64,000 bases of DNA from Parapedobacter sp051400755 (GCF_051400755.1 NZ_JBLFFL010000004.1:299603-363602), one strand, 5' to 3'. Shown: positions 18,067 through 27,453, numbered from the stretch's first letter. Notes: a model not told the origin generated them from the letters alone. Made by a program: numbers and translations.

Positions 18067-20229
18067 ATGAAAACAATAAACTGTTATGTCTGGCTATTGC
18101 TGATCTGGGGTTGCTTATACAGCTATCCGGCTGCCGCCCAATCCGGTTACCGGCTTTGGCTTGACTTCAAACCGTTGACCGGCGAAACCGCGGAAAACTA
18201 CAGGCATCAGCTTGCCGCCTTGCTGTTTCCCACGGCAAACGAAACGGATAGTATTGCCAAACAGGAACTGCTTGCCGCACTGGGCAGCCTGCTCGGACGG
18301 GTACCGGAAGCTGCTCGCGAACCTTTCCAAGGTGGCACATTGATGGTGGGCACCCCCTCTACGCTTCCCTGGCTGACGGGCGAAGCCGTTGCCGACCACC
18401 TGCACCAGCTAGGCGATGAAGGGTATGGTATCCATCGTACAACCGTAAAAGGTCAACCGGCAACGGCCATCGTGGCCAATACCAGCAAGGGAATATTATA
18501 TGGTGTATACGCGTTCCTCGGCCTCCTGCAGCGCAACGAGGACATTTCGCGACTGGCCATTACCTCCCGGCCCAAGGTTGCGTTGCGCCTGCTCAACCAT
18601 TGGGACAATCTCAACCGCACGGTGGAACGTGGCTACGCGGGCTTCTCGTTGTGGGATTGGCACCGCCTGCCGGGGTACCGTGATCCGCGGTACACCGACT
18701 ATGCCCGGGCCAATGCCTCCATCGGTATCAACGGTACCGTGCTTAATAACGTGAATGCCAATGCCCTGATACTCACCGCTCCCTACCTCGAAAAGGCCGC
18801 TGCGCTGGCCGATATTTTCCGTCCCTATGGCATCAAGGTATACCTGTCGGCCCGTTTCAGTGCGCCGATCGAACTTGGCGGCCTCGCGGATGCCGACCCG
18901 CTCAACCCAGCGGTGCAGCAATGGTGGGCAGCGAAGGTCGCCGAAATCTATCGCTACATTCCTGACTTCGGCGGATTCCTGGTAAAGGCTAATTCCGAAG
19001 GGCAGCCCGGCCCACAGAATTATGGACGCAATCATGCCGACGGGGCCAACCTGCTGGCCGATGCACTCGCCCCTCATGGCGGCGTGGTCATGTGGCGTGC
19101 GTTTGTCTATGAGGATTCAGAACCCGAAGATCGCGCCAAACAAGCCTTTAATGAGTTTAAGCCATTGGATGGGCAATTCCGTAACAATGTCATCGTGCAG
19201 GTCAAAAATGGCCCGATCGATTTCCAGCCGCGCGAACCGTTCCACCCGCTTTTCGGGGCGATGCCCCGAACGCCGCTGATGATGGAGTTCCAGATTACGC
19301 AGGAATACCTGGGCTTTGCCACCAATTTAGCCTATCTGGGCACCCTATTCAGCGAAACCCTTCAATCGGACACCTACAGCAATGGGCAAGGCGCTACCGT
19401 GGCCCGCGTCGTCGATGGGTCGCTGGATCAGCAGTCCCTCACCGCCATGGCTGGGGTCGCCAATACGGGTACAGCTATCAACTGGACAGGCCATCCCTTT
19501 GCCCAGGCCAACTGGTATGCTTATGGGCGCTTGGCGTGGGATCCGGAAGCGGACGCCTGTACCATCGCCGAAGATTGGCTGCGCCGCACATTCGGCAATA
19601 ATGCATCCCTGATCGATGCCCTCTTGCCGATGATGATGCAATCACGGGAAACCGTGGTTAACTACATGACGCCCCTCGGTCTTCATCACCTCATGGGGTG
19701 GAGCCATCACTATGGACCGGGACCATGGATCAAGGACAAACCACGTGCCGATTGGACATCGGTCTATTATCACCAAGCGAGCAAAGACGGCATCGGTTTT
19801 GACCGAACCGCATCGGGCAGTGATGCCTTGAGTCAATATGCGCCGGAAGTGCGCGCCTTGTTTGAAGACCCGCAGACCTGTCCGGATGAATACCTCTTGT
19901 GGTTCCACCACCTTCCCTGGGATTTCCGGATGAAATCGGGCGAAACACTTTGGGAAACCCTCTGCCGCCATTATTACGGCGGTGTGGAGGAAGTAGCCGG
20001 TATGCAAACCGTCTGGGAAGCACAGCGGGACAAGGTAACTCCCGCCATCTTCCAGGAAGTAAGCGATTTGCTGGCTACCCAGCACGAAGAAGCCTTGCTG
20101 TGGCGCAATGCCTGCGTATTATATTTCCAGCAGTTCTCAAGGATTCCCATTCCCGCGGGATTGACGCCGCCCGAACATCCGCTGGAATATTATGAACAAC
20201 TGCAATTCCATTTTGTGCCGGGGATATAA
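18067..20229 (+). CDS. aguA: Alpha-glucuronidase, glycoside hydrolase family 67
   Basis: Removes (4-O-methyl)glucuronic acid from the non-reducing end of glucurono-xylo-oligosaccharides. The 720-residue precursor has a signal peptide ending YPAAAQ, so it should act in the periplasm. The expected catalytic residues are present with family spacing: Glu311 in KANSEGQPGP (acid), Asp385 in KNGPIDF and Glu413 in ITQEYLG (general base pair). The C-terminal all-helical domain is complete. It lies between a LacI gene and a GH10 xylanase in one operon. Confidence 0.95.
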   Translation: MKTINCYVWLLLIWGCLYSYPAAAQSGYRLWLDFKPLTGETAENYRHQLAALLFPTANETDSIAKQELLAALGSLLGRVPEAAREPFQGGTLMVGTPSTLPWLTGEAVADHLHQLGDEGYGIHRTTVKGQPATAIVANTSKGILYGVYAFLGLLQRNEDISRLAITSRPKVALRLLNHWDNLNRTVERGYAGFSLWDWHRLPGYRDPRYTDYARANASIGINGTVLNNVNANALILTAPYLEKAAALADIFRPYGIKVYLSARFSAPIELGGLADADPLNPAVQQWWAAKVAEIYRYIPDFGGFLVKANSEGQPGPQNYGRNHADGANLLADALAPHGGVVMWRAFVYEDSEPEDRAKQAFNEFKPLDGQFRNNVIVQVKNGPIDFQPREPFHPLFGAMPRTPLMMEFQITQEYLGFATNLAYLGTLFSETLQSDTYSNGQGATVARVVDGSLDQQSLTAMAGVANTGTAINWTGHPFAQANWYAYGRLAWDPEADACTIAEDWLRRTFGNNASLIDALLPMMMQSRETVVNYMTPLGLHHLMGWSHHYGPGPWIKDKPRADWTSVYYHQASKDGIGFDRTASGSDALSQYAPEVRALFEDPQTCPDEYLLWFHHLPWDFRMKSGETLWETLCRHYYGGVEEVAGMQTVWEAQRDKVTPAIFQEVSDLLATQHEEALLWRNACVLYFQQFSRIPIPAGLTPPEHPLEYYEQLQFHFVPGI

Positions 20230-20273
20230 CGAAAGGAGCAATATCCAAGGACAGATCAACAGCTATCAATAAC

Positions 20274-21356
20274 ATGACAACGAGAAACAACTTTAGCTTC
20301 ATATGGCTTATCGGCGCATGGGCATTCGCTAATACCGCATGCACTACACCGCAGTCCAAGGGACTGAAAGATTATTACACCGATTACTTTCCCATTGGTG
20401 TAGCCGTGAACCTGAAGAGCATCGATGGCGAAGAAGCCGCGTTTATCCAGCGGCATTTCAACAGCATCACCGCCGAAAACGCCATGAAAATGGGGCCGCT
20501 GCAACCCGAGGAAGGGGTGTTCAACTGGGCGGGGGCGGACAGCATCGTGGCATTTGCCACCGCCCACAATATGCGGATCCGGGGACATACGCTGTGCTGG
20601 CACCAGCAAGTGGGCGACTGGTTTTTCGTCGATGATCAGGGCCAACCGGCTTCCAGGGAGGTGCTACTGGATCGACTGCGCACGCATATCCACACGGTCA
20701 TGAATCGCTACAAAGGAAAGGTGTATGCCTGGGATGTGGTCAACGAGGCCATCGACGATAACCCGGGAAACCTGTTGCGGAAATCAAAATGGACAGCCAT
20801 CATCGGGGACGATTTCGTGGAGAAAGCCTTTGAATTTGCGCACGAAGCCGACCCGGATGCTAAGCTCTTTTACAACGATTACAATAGCGAGCGTCCGGAA
20901 AAAGTTGAGCGCATTTATACCTTGCTGAAGCGGCTCAAAGACCAAAACATCCCCATACACGGCGTTGGATTACAGGCGCACTGGTCGCTGGTCGAACCCT
21001 CCGAATCGCAACTGCGGCACACATTGGATCGGTTTTCCTCGCTCGGACTCGAAATCCACATCACTGAACTCGATGTTTCGGTGTACCCATGGGAGAAAGA
21101 ACGGCGGTCCAAACGCGACGACGAAACCGGCGAATATACCGAAGAAATGCAGGTTGCGCAATCCGAGAAATACGAGATGGCTTTCCGGGTATTCCGGGAA
21201 TACCGCGGTATCCTGACCAATGTTACCTTCTGGAACGCCAACGATCGGTATACCTGGCTCGACCAATATCCCGTAGCGGGCAGGAAAAATCATCCCTCTC
21301 TTTTCGATACCGAGCGAAAACCCAAGGAGGCGTTTTGGAAGGTGGTTGACTTCTGA
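20274..21356 (+). CDS. Endo-1,4-beta-xylanase, glycoside hydrolase family 10
   Basis: Cuts the xylan backbone internally with retention. The 360-residue protein has a lipoprotein signal (ANTAC, Cys23), so it is probably membrane-anchored. The family 10 acid/base is Glu158 in WDVVNEAID and the nucleophile is Glu265 in ITELDVS; the substrate-binding blocks GHTLCWHQQ and ITAENAMKMG are intact. No carbohydrate-binding module is present. It follows the alpha-glucuronidase by 44 bases, consistent with co-transcription. Confidence 0.95.
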   Translation: MTTRNNFSFIWLIGAWAFANTACTTPQSKGLKDYYTDYFPIGVAVNLKSIDGEEAAFIQRHFNSITAENAMKMGPLQPEEGVFNWAGADSIVAFATAHNMRIRGHTLCWHQQVGDWFFVDDQGQPASREVLLDRLRTHIHTVMNRYKGKVYAWDVVNEAIDDNPGNLLRKSKWTAIIGDDFVEKAFEFAHEADPDAKLFYNDYNSERPEKVERIYTLLKRLKDQNIPIHGVGLQAHWSLVEPSESQLRHTLDRFSSLGLEIHITELDVSVYPWEKERRSKRDDETGEYTEEMQVAQSEKYEMAFRVFREYRGILTNVTFWNANDRYTWLDQYPVAGRKNHPSLFDTERKPKEAFWKVVDF

Positions 21357-21360
21357 TGCG

Positions 21361-21396
21361 GCGGTCTCAACTCCTGCTGGAACTCTCCCGCACCAG
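21361..21396. repeat. 36-bp direct repeat, left copy (lacI 3' end)
   Basis: Identical over 36 bases to 26340-26375, where the sequence is the 3' end of an intact lacI gene and its stop. The two copies have the same orientation and flank the siderophore cassette. Confidence 0.9.
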
Positions 21397-21447
21397 CAAC
21401 AGCGGTTTGCGAATGGCCTCCAATGAAAGCGGGTATAATTGGTATTC
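21367..21447 (-). pseudogene. Remnant of a lacI 3' end
   Basis: On the minus strand an open frame of 26 codons reads SLEAIRKPLLLVRESSSRS before a stop. Its last nine residues are identical to the C-terminus of the LacI at 26346-27365, and the residues before them are LacI-tail-like (KPLLLVRESS against QPELLVRESS). An in-frame stop lies immediately upstream and the rest of the gene is missing. It is probably the surviving tail of a LacI paralogue that once stood next to the xylanase gene. Confidence 0.7.
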
Positions 21448-21473
21448 TCACTTCCTCCCTATCAGCGGTTCAT

Positions 21474-23045
21474 TCATTTCATTGGCCAAGCTTTGGTCAC
21501 TTTCCTGCTCACCACCCCTGCTATCCCTATGCCGAGCGCTGCTAAGCCCGTCAGCAGCCAGCAAAGATCCGTACCAAATACATAGGGGTTGGTACCGGCG
21601 GTCTGCCACATCCAGCCGCCACTGATCACTCCGTTTGCCACTGGAACCAGCAATGATAGCACACCTCCGAGCCATAGGTTGAAACGGGTGACCCTTGCTT
21701 CGTTGCGCAGGAAACACCCGATGAATGAAAATAGCAACCAGCTGAAAAAGAATCCAGCGTTGACCGTATCGGCATGCCCGGCGGTCATGGGAACCACCTG
21801 CTCGGCGATGAACAGCACGGCGATGGCGGGAAACAGGCCGAAGCAAACGGCGAGGTACAGCATCGTCACCCGATGATGGAAGCGCCGCTGTCGATCCGTG
21901 TAGGCCGGTTTGTTACGCGCTTCTTTCCAGATCAGGATTCCGCTGATGATGACAAAACAGCTGAATATCGATAATACAAAAAACAAGGCTTTCAGCAACC
22001 AACCACCGAACGTGGCAAAGTGCAACCGGCTAATGCCCGTCAGCATCGATTGGATATAGCTCTTGCTCCCCGGTTTGATTTCCAGCTTGTATTCGCCGGT
22101 GGTCAGATCCATCATCACCAATCCGTCCCCATTGAACGTGGTGTGGTCGACTAAATCTGCCCCTAGCATCGCATTCTCCTTGCCGGGATTGATGATTTCA
22201 AGGTGCTCGATTGTATAGTCCGGATGGTTGCTCCGAATCCTTTCGACCGCTTCGGCGATGGGAATCGTCGCTGCCGGTGCTGCATCGCTGTCGTGGCTGT
22301 GGAACGCTTCCGGTGGATACAGCATCGTGATGATCTCCTGTTGGCTGCCCCCGTACAGGACAAAGACCGCCGGAGCCAGCACCAAGATGTTCAACAGGTA
22401 AAACACGCCTGTAATGGCATACATCAGCTGGAAAGGAAGGCCGATAAGACCAAATATCGTATGAGCATTTGTCCACAACTGCTTTTTAGCCTGCTTGAAT
22501 GAGAATGCGTAGAATTTAGCGACAATATTGCGCCAGTGGACGAGCACGCCCGTCACCACCGCAAAGGCAAAAAACAATGACACAAACCCTGCAAGGTAAC
22601 GACCCAGAAAAAATGGTATCTGGTCAAGGAAATGCAAGCGGTATAACGTCTCCCCCACCGTCGTACCATTGCCCTGATTCAGCTCGACAGCTTGGCCCGT
22701 CATCGGATGGTACCGGAAAGAAGTATACGCAGTGGCCGTGGAATCCTCGACCGGCGCATAAATCAGGTACAACGGATGTTCACGTGTAGGCATCCGCACT
22801 TGGATCTCGTCTGCCCGGGAAACCCCGGGCTTTATCGAGTCCAACTGCTGAATGACCTGTTCGTAATCAATTTGCTCAACGAGCGGAATCCGGGCCGACC
22901 GGTCTTCCCACTGGTAAAACTCATACTTGAACAGGGTGATGGCACCGGCAAAGAAAATCACGAACAACGCTGCACTGATGACAATACCAGTTACCGTGTG
23001 CGTATGAAACAAAATGTTGTATGCCCGGGGTCCAAGTCCTTTCAT
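21474..23045 (-). CDS. PepSY-associated transmembrane protein (siderophore iron reductase type)
   Basis: A 523-residue inner-membrane protein. It has an N-terminal helix pair (FHTHTVTGIVISAALFVIFF), a periplasmic PepSY-like region (residues ~50-150), membrane helices near 165, 215 and 355, a second PepSY stretch between them and further helices to the C-terminus. Proteins of this kind, such as FpvG of the pyoverdine system, help reduce iron(III) in the periplasm. The start at 23045 overlaps the stop of the upstream gene as ATGA, indicating translational coupling in the receptor operon. Confidence 0.85.
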   Translation of the reverse strand: MKGLGPRAYNILFHTHTVTGIVISAALFVIFFAGAITLFKYEFYQWEDRSARIPLVEQIDYEQVIQQLDSIKPGVSRADEIQVRMPTREHPLYLIYAPVEDSTATAYTSFRYHPMTGQAVELNQGNGTTVGETLYRLHFLDQIPFFLGRYLAGFVSLFFAFAVVTGVLVHWRNIVAKFYAFSFKQAKKQLWTNAHTIFGLIGLPFQLMYAITGVFYLLNILVLAPAVFVLYGGSQQEIITMLYPPEAFHSHDSDAAPAATIPIAEAVERIRSNHPDYTIEHLEIINPGKENAMLGADLVDHTTFNGDGLVMMDLTTGEYKLEIKPGSKSYIQSMLTGISRLHFATFGGWLLKALFFVLSIFSCFVIISGILIWKEARNKPAYTDRQRRFHHRVTMLYLAVCFGLFPAIAVLFIAEQVVPMTAGHADTVNAGFFFSWLLFSFIGCFLRNEARVTRFNLWLGGVLSLLVPVANGVISGGWMWQTAGTNPYVFGTDLCWLLTGLAALGIGIAGVVSRKVTKAWPMK

Positions 23046-23332
23046 GACACGCCTCCTCCATAATGGGCTGCCATAACCAGTACAGTGGAGAGCAACAGGT
23101 AAATTCCCCATACTTTCCAGCCATTGCGGGCCAGAAAGGCCAATACAATGAAAATGACCCAGAGGAAGAACACGGAGAACGACCCCGAAATCAGCAGGGC
23201 CGCGCCGATGCCTGGTATCAGCGCGAGCGCTAAGTGGATGGCCACAGCCAGGAAATAACCGCCCAATAATCCCGCGGTGATTTTCAACACCCGTTGTCCG
23301 GGACTGCTTAAGTATTTGGTTTTTGCCGGCAT
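23042..23332 (-). CDS. Small membrane protein, DUF3649-like
   Basis: A 96-residue protein starting MPAKTKYLSSPGQRVLKITA with three predicted membrane helices. Its size, position between a DUF3325-like gene and a PepSY gene, and Pro-Gly-rich loop fit the DUF3649 proteins found in siderophore-receptor operons of proteobacteria. It starts one base after the stop of the upstream gene. The family assignment is by context and general resemblance. Confidence 0.6.
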   Translation of the reverse strand: MPAKTKYLSSPGQRVLKITAGLLGGYFLAVAIHLALALIPGIGAALLISGSFSVFFLWVIFIVLAFLARNGWKVWGIYLLLSTVLVMAAHYGGGVS

Positions 23333-23333
23333 G

Positions 23334-23648
23334 TCAAAACACAATTAATAACAGTACGGCACCTACCAGGTGAAGCGCCACTAACGAAACCTGCCAGGCG
23401 CGCCGCCCACATGCCGCCGCAAACAGGATACCCGACAGCGCGGTTGTGTAGGCGCAGAACGCTACGAGCAAGCCGGTTGTCCACCCCATCGCCAGCACCA
23501 TCAACACTATACCGGCCGCGGCGGCTCCCCAACCCCACCAGAATCTCCGAAGCCACGCTGGACAGTACCTGTCCGAAGGCCAGTACTTCGAGCCGCGATA
23601 CCCCGAAAGGGCACTGATAAAAAGCAGGTAAGTGGCGATGATGGACAT
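23334..23648 (-). CDS. Small membrane protein, DUF3325-like
   Basis: A 104-residue protein with three hydrophobic segments and the GYRGSKYWPSDR loop, resembling DUF3325 proteins. It lies 12 bases after the stop of the TonB siderophore receptor and directly before the DUF3649-like gene. It probably supports periplasmic iron release, but there is no direct evidence in the sequence. Confidence 0.6.
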   Translation of the reverse strand: MSIIATYLLFISALSGYRGSKYWPSDRYCPAWLRRFWWGWGAAAAGIVLMVLAMGWTTGLLVAFCAYTTALSGILFAAACGRRAWQVSLVALHLVGAVLLLIVF

Positions 23649-23660
23649 ACGGCAATGGCA

Positions 23661-26243
23661 TTAAAACGTATACGCCAGCGACAGCAGAAACTGCCGGGGC
23701 ATCTGTGGGTTCATGGTGGTCCACCCTACCCAATACTTTTCGTTGGTCAAATTGTTCATCCGGGCAGCAAAGCGGTATTTGCTCCGCTCGAAAAACAACG
23801 AGGCATTCCAAAGCGTGTAGGCGGGGAGGAGAAACCGGCCGTCCTGATGGCTGTTGAATGTTAACACTTCGCCGACATAATTGCCTCCGACACCCACACC
23901 GAGCCCGCGGATGGCGGTTTCGGGCAAATGGTAGGATACCCACCAATTGGCCATCTGCTCGGCTCCGGCCGAACCGGGCCGCAGGCCTTCCACATCTTCC
24001 CCGGCGTCTTCCATCTTGCTGTCATTGTAAGCATAACCCACGACCAGGCTTAAGCCGTCAACGGGTTGCGCTGTGATGTCGGCCTCGATGCCCCGGCTCA
24101 ACTGGTTGCCCCGCTGGATATTGAAGTTCGGGTCGTCCGGATCGGGGCGTACAATATTCCTGACCTTGATATCATAATAACTCACCGTCGCGACCAACCG
24201 GCTATCGAACAGGTCGGACTTCAATCCGGCTTCCCATTGAAAGGCCTGCTCGGGCTTGAATACATTTCCATTCACATCGGCCCCCGTTTGATTGACAAAC
24301 CCGCTCTGATAGTTGCCAAAGAGGGCCAGCTTGTCCTTGATCGGCTGATAAATCAACCCGAACTTCGGAGAAAGCGCCGTTTGCTCGAACCCGCCATTAT
24401 ACGTACCGGTCAACGGATCGTAGTTACCCCGGTTACTGAAATGATCGACCCGCAGCCCGGCCGAAACGAGCAACTGATCCGTCACGTTCAACACGTCCGA
24501 TACATAAGCGCTGTAGGTATTTAGCTTGTTATAGCTGGTGTAAAAAATAGCATCCCCCGCCGCGTACGCCGAATCCAGCTTTCCTTTGATCAGGTGCTGG
24601 TAGTTGGGCACTTCGCCCGAGGTCTTCACGACATCAAACACACCGGGATAGGGTATCGCTCCGAACAGCAGCCCGTTGAACCGGCTATAGTTATTGTCCA
24701 CCACCCGGTTGAACCAGTCGAGGCCGACGACCAGGCGGTTGCGCATATCCCCCAACCTGAAATCGCCGACAAAATTCTGCTGCGCTTGCAGGACATTGTC
24801 CCGCCCGACCGGCCGCCACGACATCCGCATCATGTAATCGTGTCCGGGATCCCCGATGGTGGGCGGGTTACCGGAGGTCAGACTCGTCACGAGGTTGCCC
24901 AGGTAGTTGGGAAGGATGTAAAAATAAGGCGTGTCACCGCCTGAACTGTTGTTGGACGACGCCACCACTGTGGTGGATGTCCATTGCTCGTTGAACCGGT
25001 AGTCCATCTGCGCAATGAAATTAGCCACCGAAGTGGTGCCGATGATGTCATTGCCGATATACGACCGCTTGTAGTCCAGCCCGATTTGGTCCGCCCGGTC
25101 TGCGCCATAGGCTTCTTTGATGGTCTTCGGAAGGGAGGCCACCAATTGATCAAGGAATCCCGGCGGTAGTTCCAACCCTCCCAATACCGCTGTCAGCGCC
25201 GCGTTGACCTGACTGGGCGGCAGCGCGTAGATCACCTGTTTGGTCCCTGCTTGTTTGCTGTTATAAAACTCTCCATCTATCTGGAAAGACAGCTTGTCCG
25301 TAGCGTGCAGGGTCAGGCTGGGCGATATGGCCAACCCCTTTGCAAATCCGTAATCCTGGAAGCTGCGCTCCTGCTGGTACGCCGTATTCAGGCGGAATAA
25401 CACCGAGCCATCGGCCGCCAACGGGACATTCACGTCGGCCGTCAACCGATTCATGCCATAGCTGCCGGTCGTGTAGCCGACTTCGCCCCCGAACGTTTCG
25501 TAGGGTTTCTTCGTGACACGGTTCATCACACCGCCATAGCTGGTGAATTGGTTGCCAAACAATGTAGCCGATGGCCCTTTGATCATCTCAATCTGATCGA
25601 GGTTATAGGCATCAACGGTATTCGTCATGTTGCCGGCCATCCCGTTGCGCAGACCGGCCCCTGTGATAAAGCCCCGTGACGCAAAATAGGACCCACCATC
25701 ACCTGCACGACCCGTGGCATCCCAGATCTTCATGATGCCCGGTACGTTCTTCAACCCATCCTCCATGCTCAACGCCACCTGCTGGTCGAGCAATGCCCTG
25801 GACACGGTGCTGTATGACTGGGTATTTTCCAGCCGTCCCAACGGCATCTTACCGACATAGGAACTGCTCTTGGCCATGAATTGGTCACGCAGGGCATCAA
25901 CCGTCACTTCCTCCAGTACCTGTGCCGTTTCGTTTAAGACAAAATCAGCTTCCACCGTGGCACCGGCCATCACGGTAATCGACCTCTCTACGGCCGTCAA
26001 TCCGATCGAAGAGACGGCGATGGTATACTCGTCCGGGTCAAGCCGCTGGAACTTGAACTCCCCGTCCCGGTCCGAAACCGACTTACGGTTCGTGCCAACT
26101 AAGTGGACGGTCACACCGGGTGCGACTCCACCGTCTGCCGTACGGACCCGGCCTGTTATTATTCCCGTTGTTGCGGTTTCTTGGGAAAAGCCATTCGCAA
26201 CGACTGCGAAGGCCATCAATAGTAATATGTATACTTGCTTCAT
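23661..26243 (-). CDS. TonB-dependent siderophore receptor
   Basis: An 860-residue outer-membrane receptor: signal peptide ending ANGFSQ, carboxypeptidase-like domain at residues ~27-110 (ITGRVRTADGGVAPGVTV), then a plug with the siderophore-receptor pattern GRAGDGGSYFASRGF and DQIEMIKGPSATLFGNQF. The barrel ends MPRQFLLSLAYTF. It heads an operon with two small membrane genes and the PepSY protein, the layout of ferric-siderophore uptake with periplasmic reduction. The receptor at 50303-52723 is a close paralogue. A DtxR-like palindrome abuts the start codon. Confidence 0.92.
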   Translation of the reverse strand: MKQVYILLLMAFAVVANGFSQETATTGIITGRVRTADGGVAPGVTVHLVGTNRKSVSDRDGEFKFQRLDPDEYTIAVSSIGLTAVERSITVMAGATVEADFVLNETAQVLEEVTVDALRDQFMAKSSSYVGKMPLGRLENTQSYSTVSRALLDQQVALSMEDGLKNVPGIMKIWDATGRAGDGGSYFASRGFITGAGLRNGMAGNMTNTVDAYNLDQIEMIKGPSATLFGNQFTSYGGVMNRVTKKPYETFGGEVGYTTGSYGMNRLTADVNVPLAADGSVLFRLNTAYQQERSFQDYGFAKGLAISPSLTLHATDKLSFQIDGEFYNSKQAGTKQVIYALPPSQVNAALTAVLGGLELPPGFLDQLVASLPKTIKEAYGADRADQIGLDYKRSYIGNDIIGTTSVANFIAQMDYRFNEQWTSTTVVASSNNSSGGDTPYFYILPNYLGNLVTSLTSGNPPTIGDPGHDYMMRMSWRPVGRDNVLQAQQNFVGDFRLGDMRNRLVVGLDWFNRVVDNNYSRFNGLLFGAIPYPGVFDVVKTSGEVPNYQHLIKGKLDSAYAAGDAIFYTSYNKLNTYSAYVSDVLNVTDQLLVSAGLRVDHFSNRGNYDPLTGTYNGGFEQTALSPKFGLIYQPIKDKLALFGNYQSGFVNQTGADVNGNVFKPEQAFQWEAGLKSDLFDSRLVATVSYYDIKVRNIVRPDPDDPNFNIQRGNQLSRGIEADITAQPVDGLSLVVGYAYNDSKMEDAGEDVEGLRPGSAGAEQMANWWVSYHLPETAIRGLGVGVGGNYVGEVLTFNSHQDGRFLLPAYTLWNASLFFERSKYRFAARMNNLTNEKYWVGWTTMNPQMPRQFLLSLAYTF

Positions 26244-26245
26244 TA

Positions 26246-26262
26246 TTTAGACTAATTTTAAA
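26246..26262. promoter_or_regulatory. Candidate iron-responsive operator before the siderophore receptor
   Basis: TTTAGACTAATTTTAAA is an imperfect palindrome two bases before the receptor start codon. It matches the inverted element at 52752-52768 before the other siderophore receptor in 14 of 17 bases, and resembles the MntR-type palindrome at 39026-39039. Confidence 0.45.
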
Positions 26263-26339
26263 CAATGCAAAGCAAACAAAAAAATGCCGCAGTTCAAAAC
26301 ATGATCTTAAAATTTTCGAAGAAAACAATTGGCTATTCA

Positions 26340-26375
26340 GCGGTCTCAACTCCTGCTGGAACTCTCCCGCACCAG
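26340..26375. repeat. 36-bp direct repeat, right copy
   Basis: Covers the last codons and stop of the lacI gene at 26346-27365 plus six downstream bases, identical to 21361-21396. Confidence 0.9.
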
Positions 26376-27365
26376 TAATTCCGGTTGTAACACGACCTTT
26401 TCGGGCTTGTGCTCATAGTAGTCGCCTTTTTTCAGCAGCTTGAGGAATAAGCGGGCAACCTCCTCTCCCATCTCTACGGTACGCTGGTCAACGGTAGAGA
26501 TGGTGGGGCTTACCAAACTGGTAAACGCTTCATTGGCAAAGCCGACCACTCCTACATCCTCGGGTATGCGCTTTCCCAGGGCTTTCAACTCCTGGACCAC
26601 CCCCATCGCGGTGAAATCCTCCAAGGTGAATATCGCATCAAAGGCGATGTGATTTGCCAACAGGTCCCGCACGCATTGCCGGCCGAATTCCAGGGAAAAA
26701 TCCCCTTTGATGATCAGATTTTCATCCACCGGAAGCCCATACTGCTTCAACGCATCGAGGTATCCGCGTAACCGTTCATTGAAAATGTTGATGTTGCGGT
26801 ATTGATTGATGTGCACGATCCGGCGGTAGCCCGCCCTGATCAGGTGTTCGGTGGCCATGAAGCCGCCGCGGTAGTCGTCGATGGTCACCGAGGGTACGTT
26901 GAGCCCCTGCGGCACGCGGTCGAAAAAAGCCAGCGGAATGTTCCGTTCCTTGATTTCACTGTATTCACCATCGCCTTCGGTTTCCAGGGAAATGGACGCG
27001 ATGATGCCGTCCACACGCGAGCGCAGGAAAGTGTCGATGCCCTTGACTTCCTGTTTGATGGATTCCTGCGACTGATAAAGCAGGATCGTGTATCCGTGTT
27101 CGTTCATCACGCCCTCAATGCCGTGCACCACCGAACCGAAGAAACTCACGTCAAAGCGGGGCACCAGCACGCCGATGATCTTGGTCTTGCCGGAACGCAG
27201 CGACGAGGCGACTTTATTGGGGCGATACCCCAACCGTTCGGCCGTTTCCCGTACCGCTTGCTTGGTCGCGGTGGCGATGGCAGGGTGGTCGTTGAGTGCG
27301 CGGGCAACGGTGGAAAAGGTGATGTTAAGTTCTTTCGCAATATCGAGTATCGTAATTCTTTTCAA
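26346..27365 (-). CDS. LacI family transcriptional regulator, probable xylose regulator
   Basis: A 339-residue repressor: helix-turn-helix TILDIAKELNITFSTVARAL at residues 4-23, hinge and dimer domain (IIGVLVPRFDVSFFGSVVHG onward), and C-terminus LLVRESSSRS. It is divergent from xylB, and the shared 128-base gap carries a consensus promoter with a palindrome placed over the transcription start. That makes this protein the best candidate for controlling xylBA, and by the matching palindrome susC as well. It probably senses xylose or xylo-oligomers (inference). Confidence 0.92.
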   Translation of the reverse strand: MKRITILDIAKELNITFSTVARALNDHPAIATATKQAVRETAERLGYRPNKVASSLRSGKTKIIGVLVPRFDVSFFGSVVHGIEGVMNEHGYTILLYQSQESIKQEVKGIDTFLRSRVDGIIASISLETEGDGEYSEIKERNIPLAFFDRVPQGLNVPSVTIDDYRGGFMATEHLIRAGYRRIVHINQYRNINIFNERLRGYLDALKQYGLPVDENLIIKGDFSLEFGRQCVRDLLANHIAFDAIFTLEDFTAMGVVQELKALGKRIPEDVGVVGFANEAFTSLVSPTISTVDQRTVEMGEEVARLFLKLLKKGDYYEHKPEKVVLQPELLVRESSSRS

Positions 27366-27422
27366 GCCAATGGGGTTAATGGTCAGTGGATGTATAGCAA
27401 TGAAACAAAAGTAATAATAGTG

Positions 27423-27453
27423 TTTGGAAATTTAAAGGAATACCCTACCTTTA
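27423..27453 (+). promoter_or_regulatory. xylBA promoter
   Basis: TTTG at 27423-27426 and TACCTTTA at 27446-27453 (seven of eight bases of TAnnTTTG) are exactly 19 bases apart. The start point would be near 27460, inside the operator palindrome. Confidence 0.72.

Noticed and set aside
23046..23111. 22-codon extension of the PepSY protein
   Set aside because: The ATG at 23045 gives the usual short cytoplasmic N-terminus before the first helix and forms an ATGA overlap with the upstream gene.
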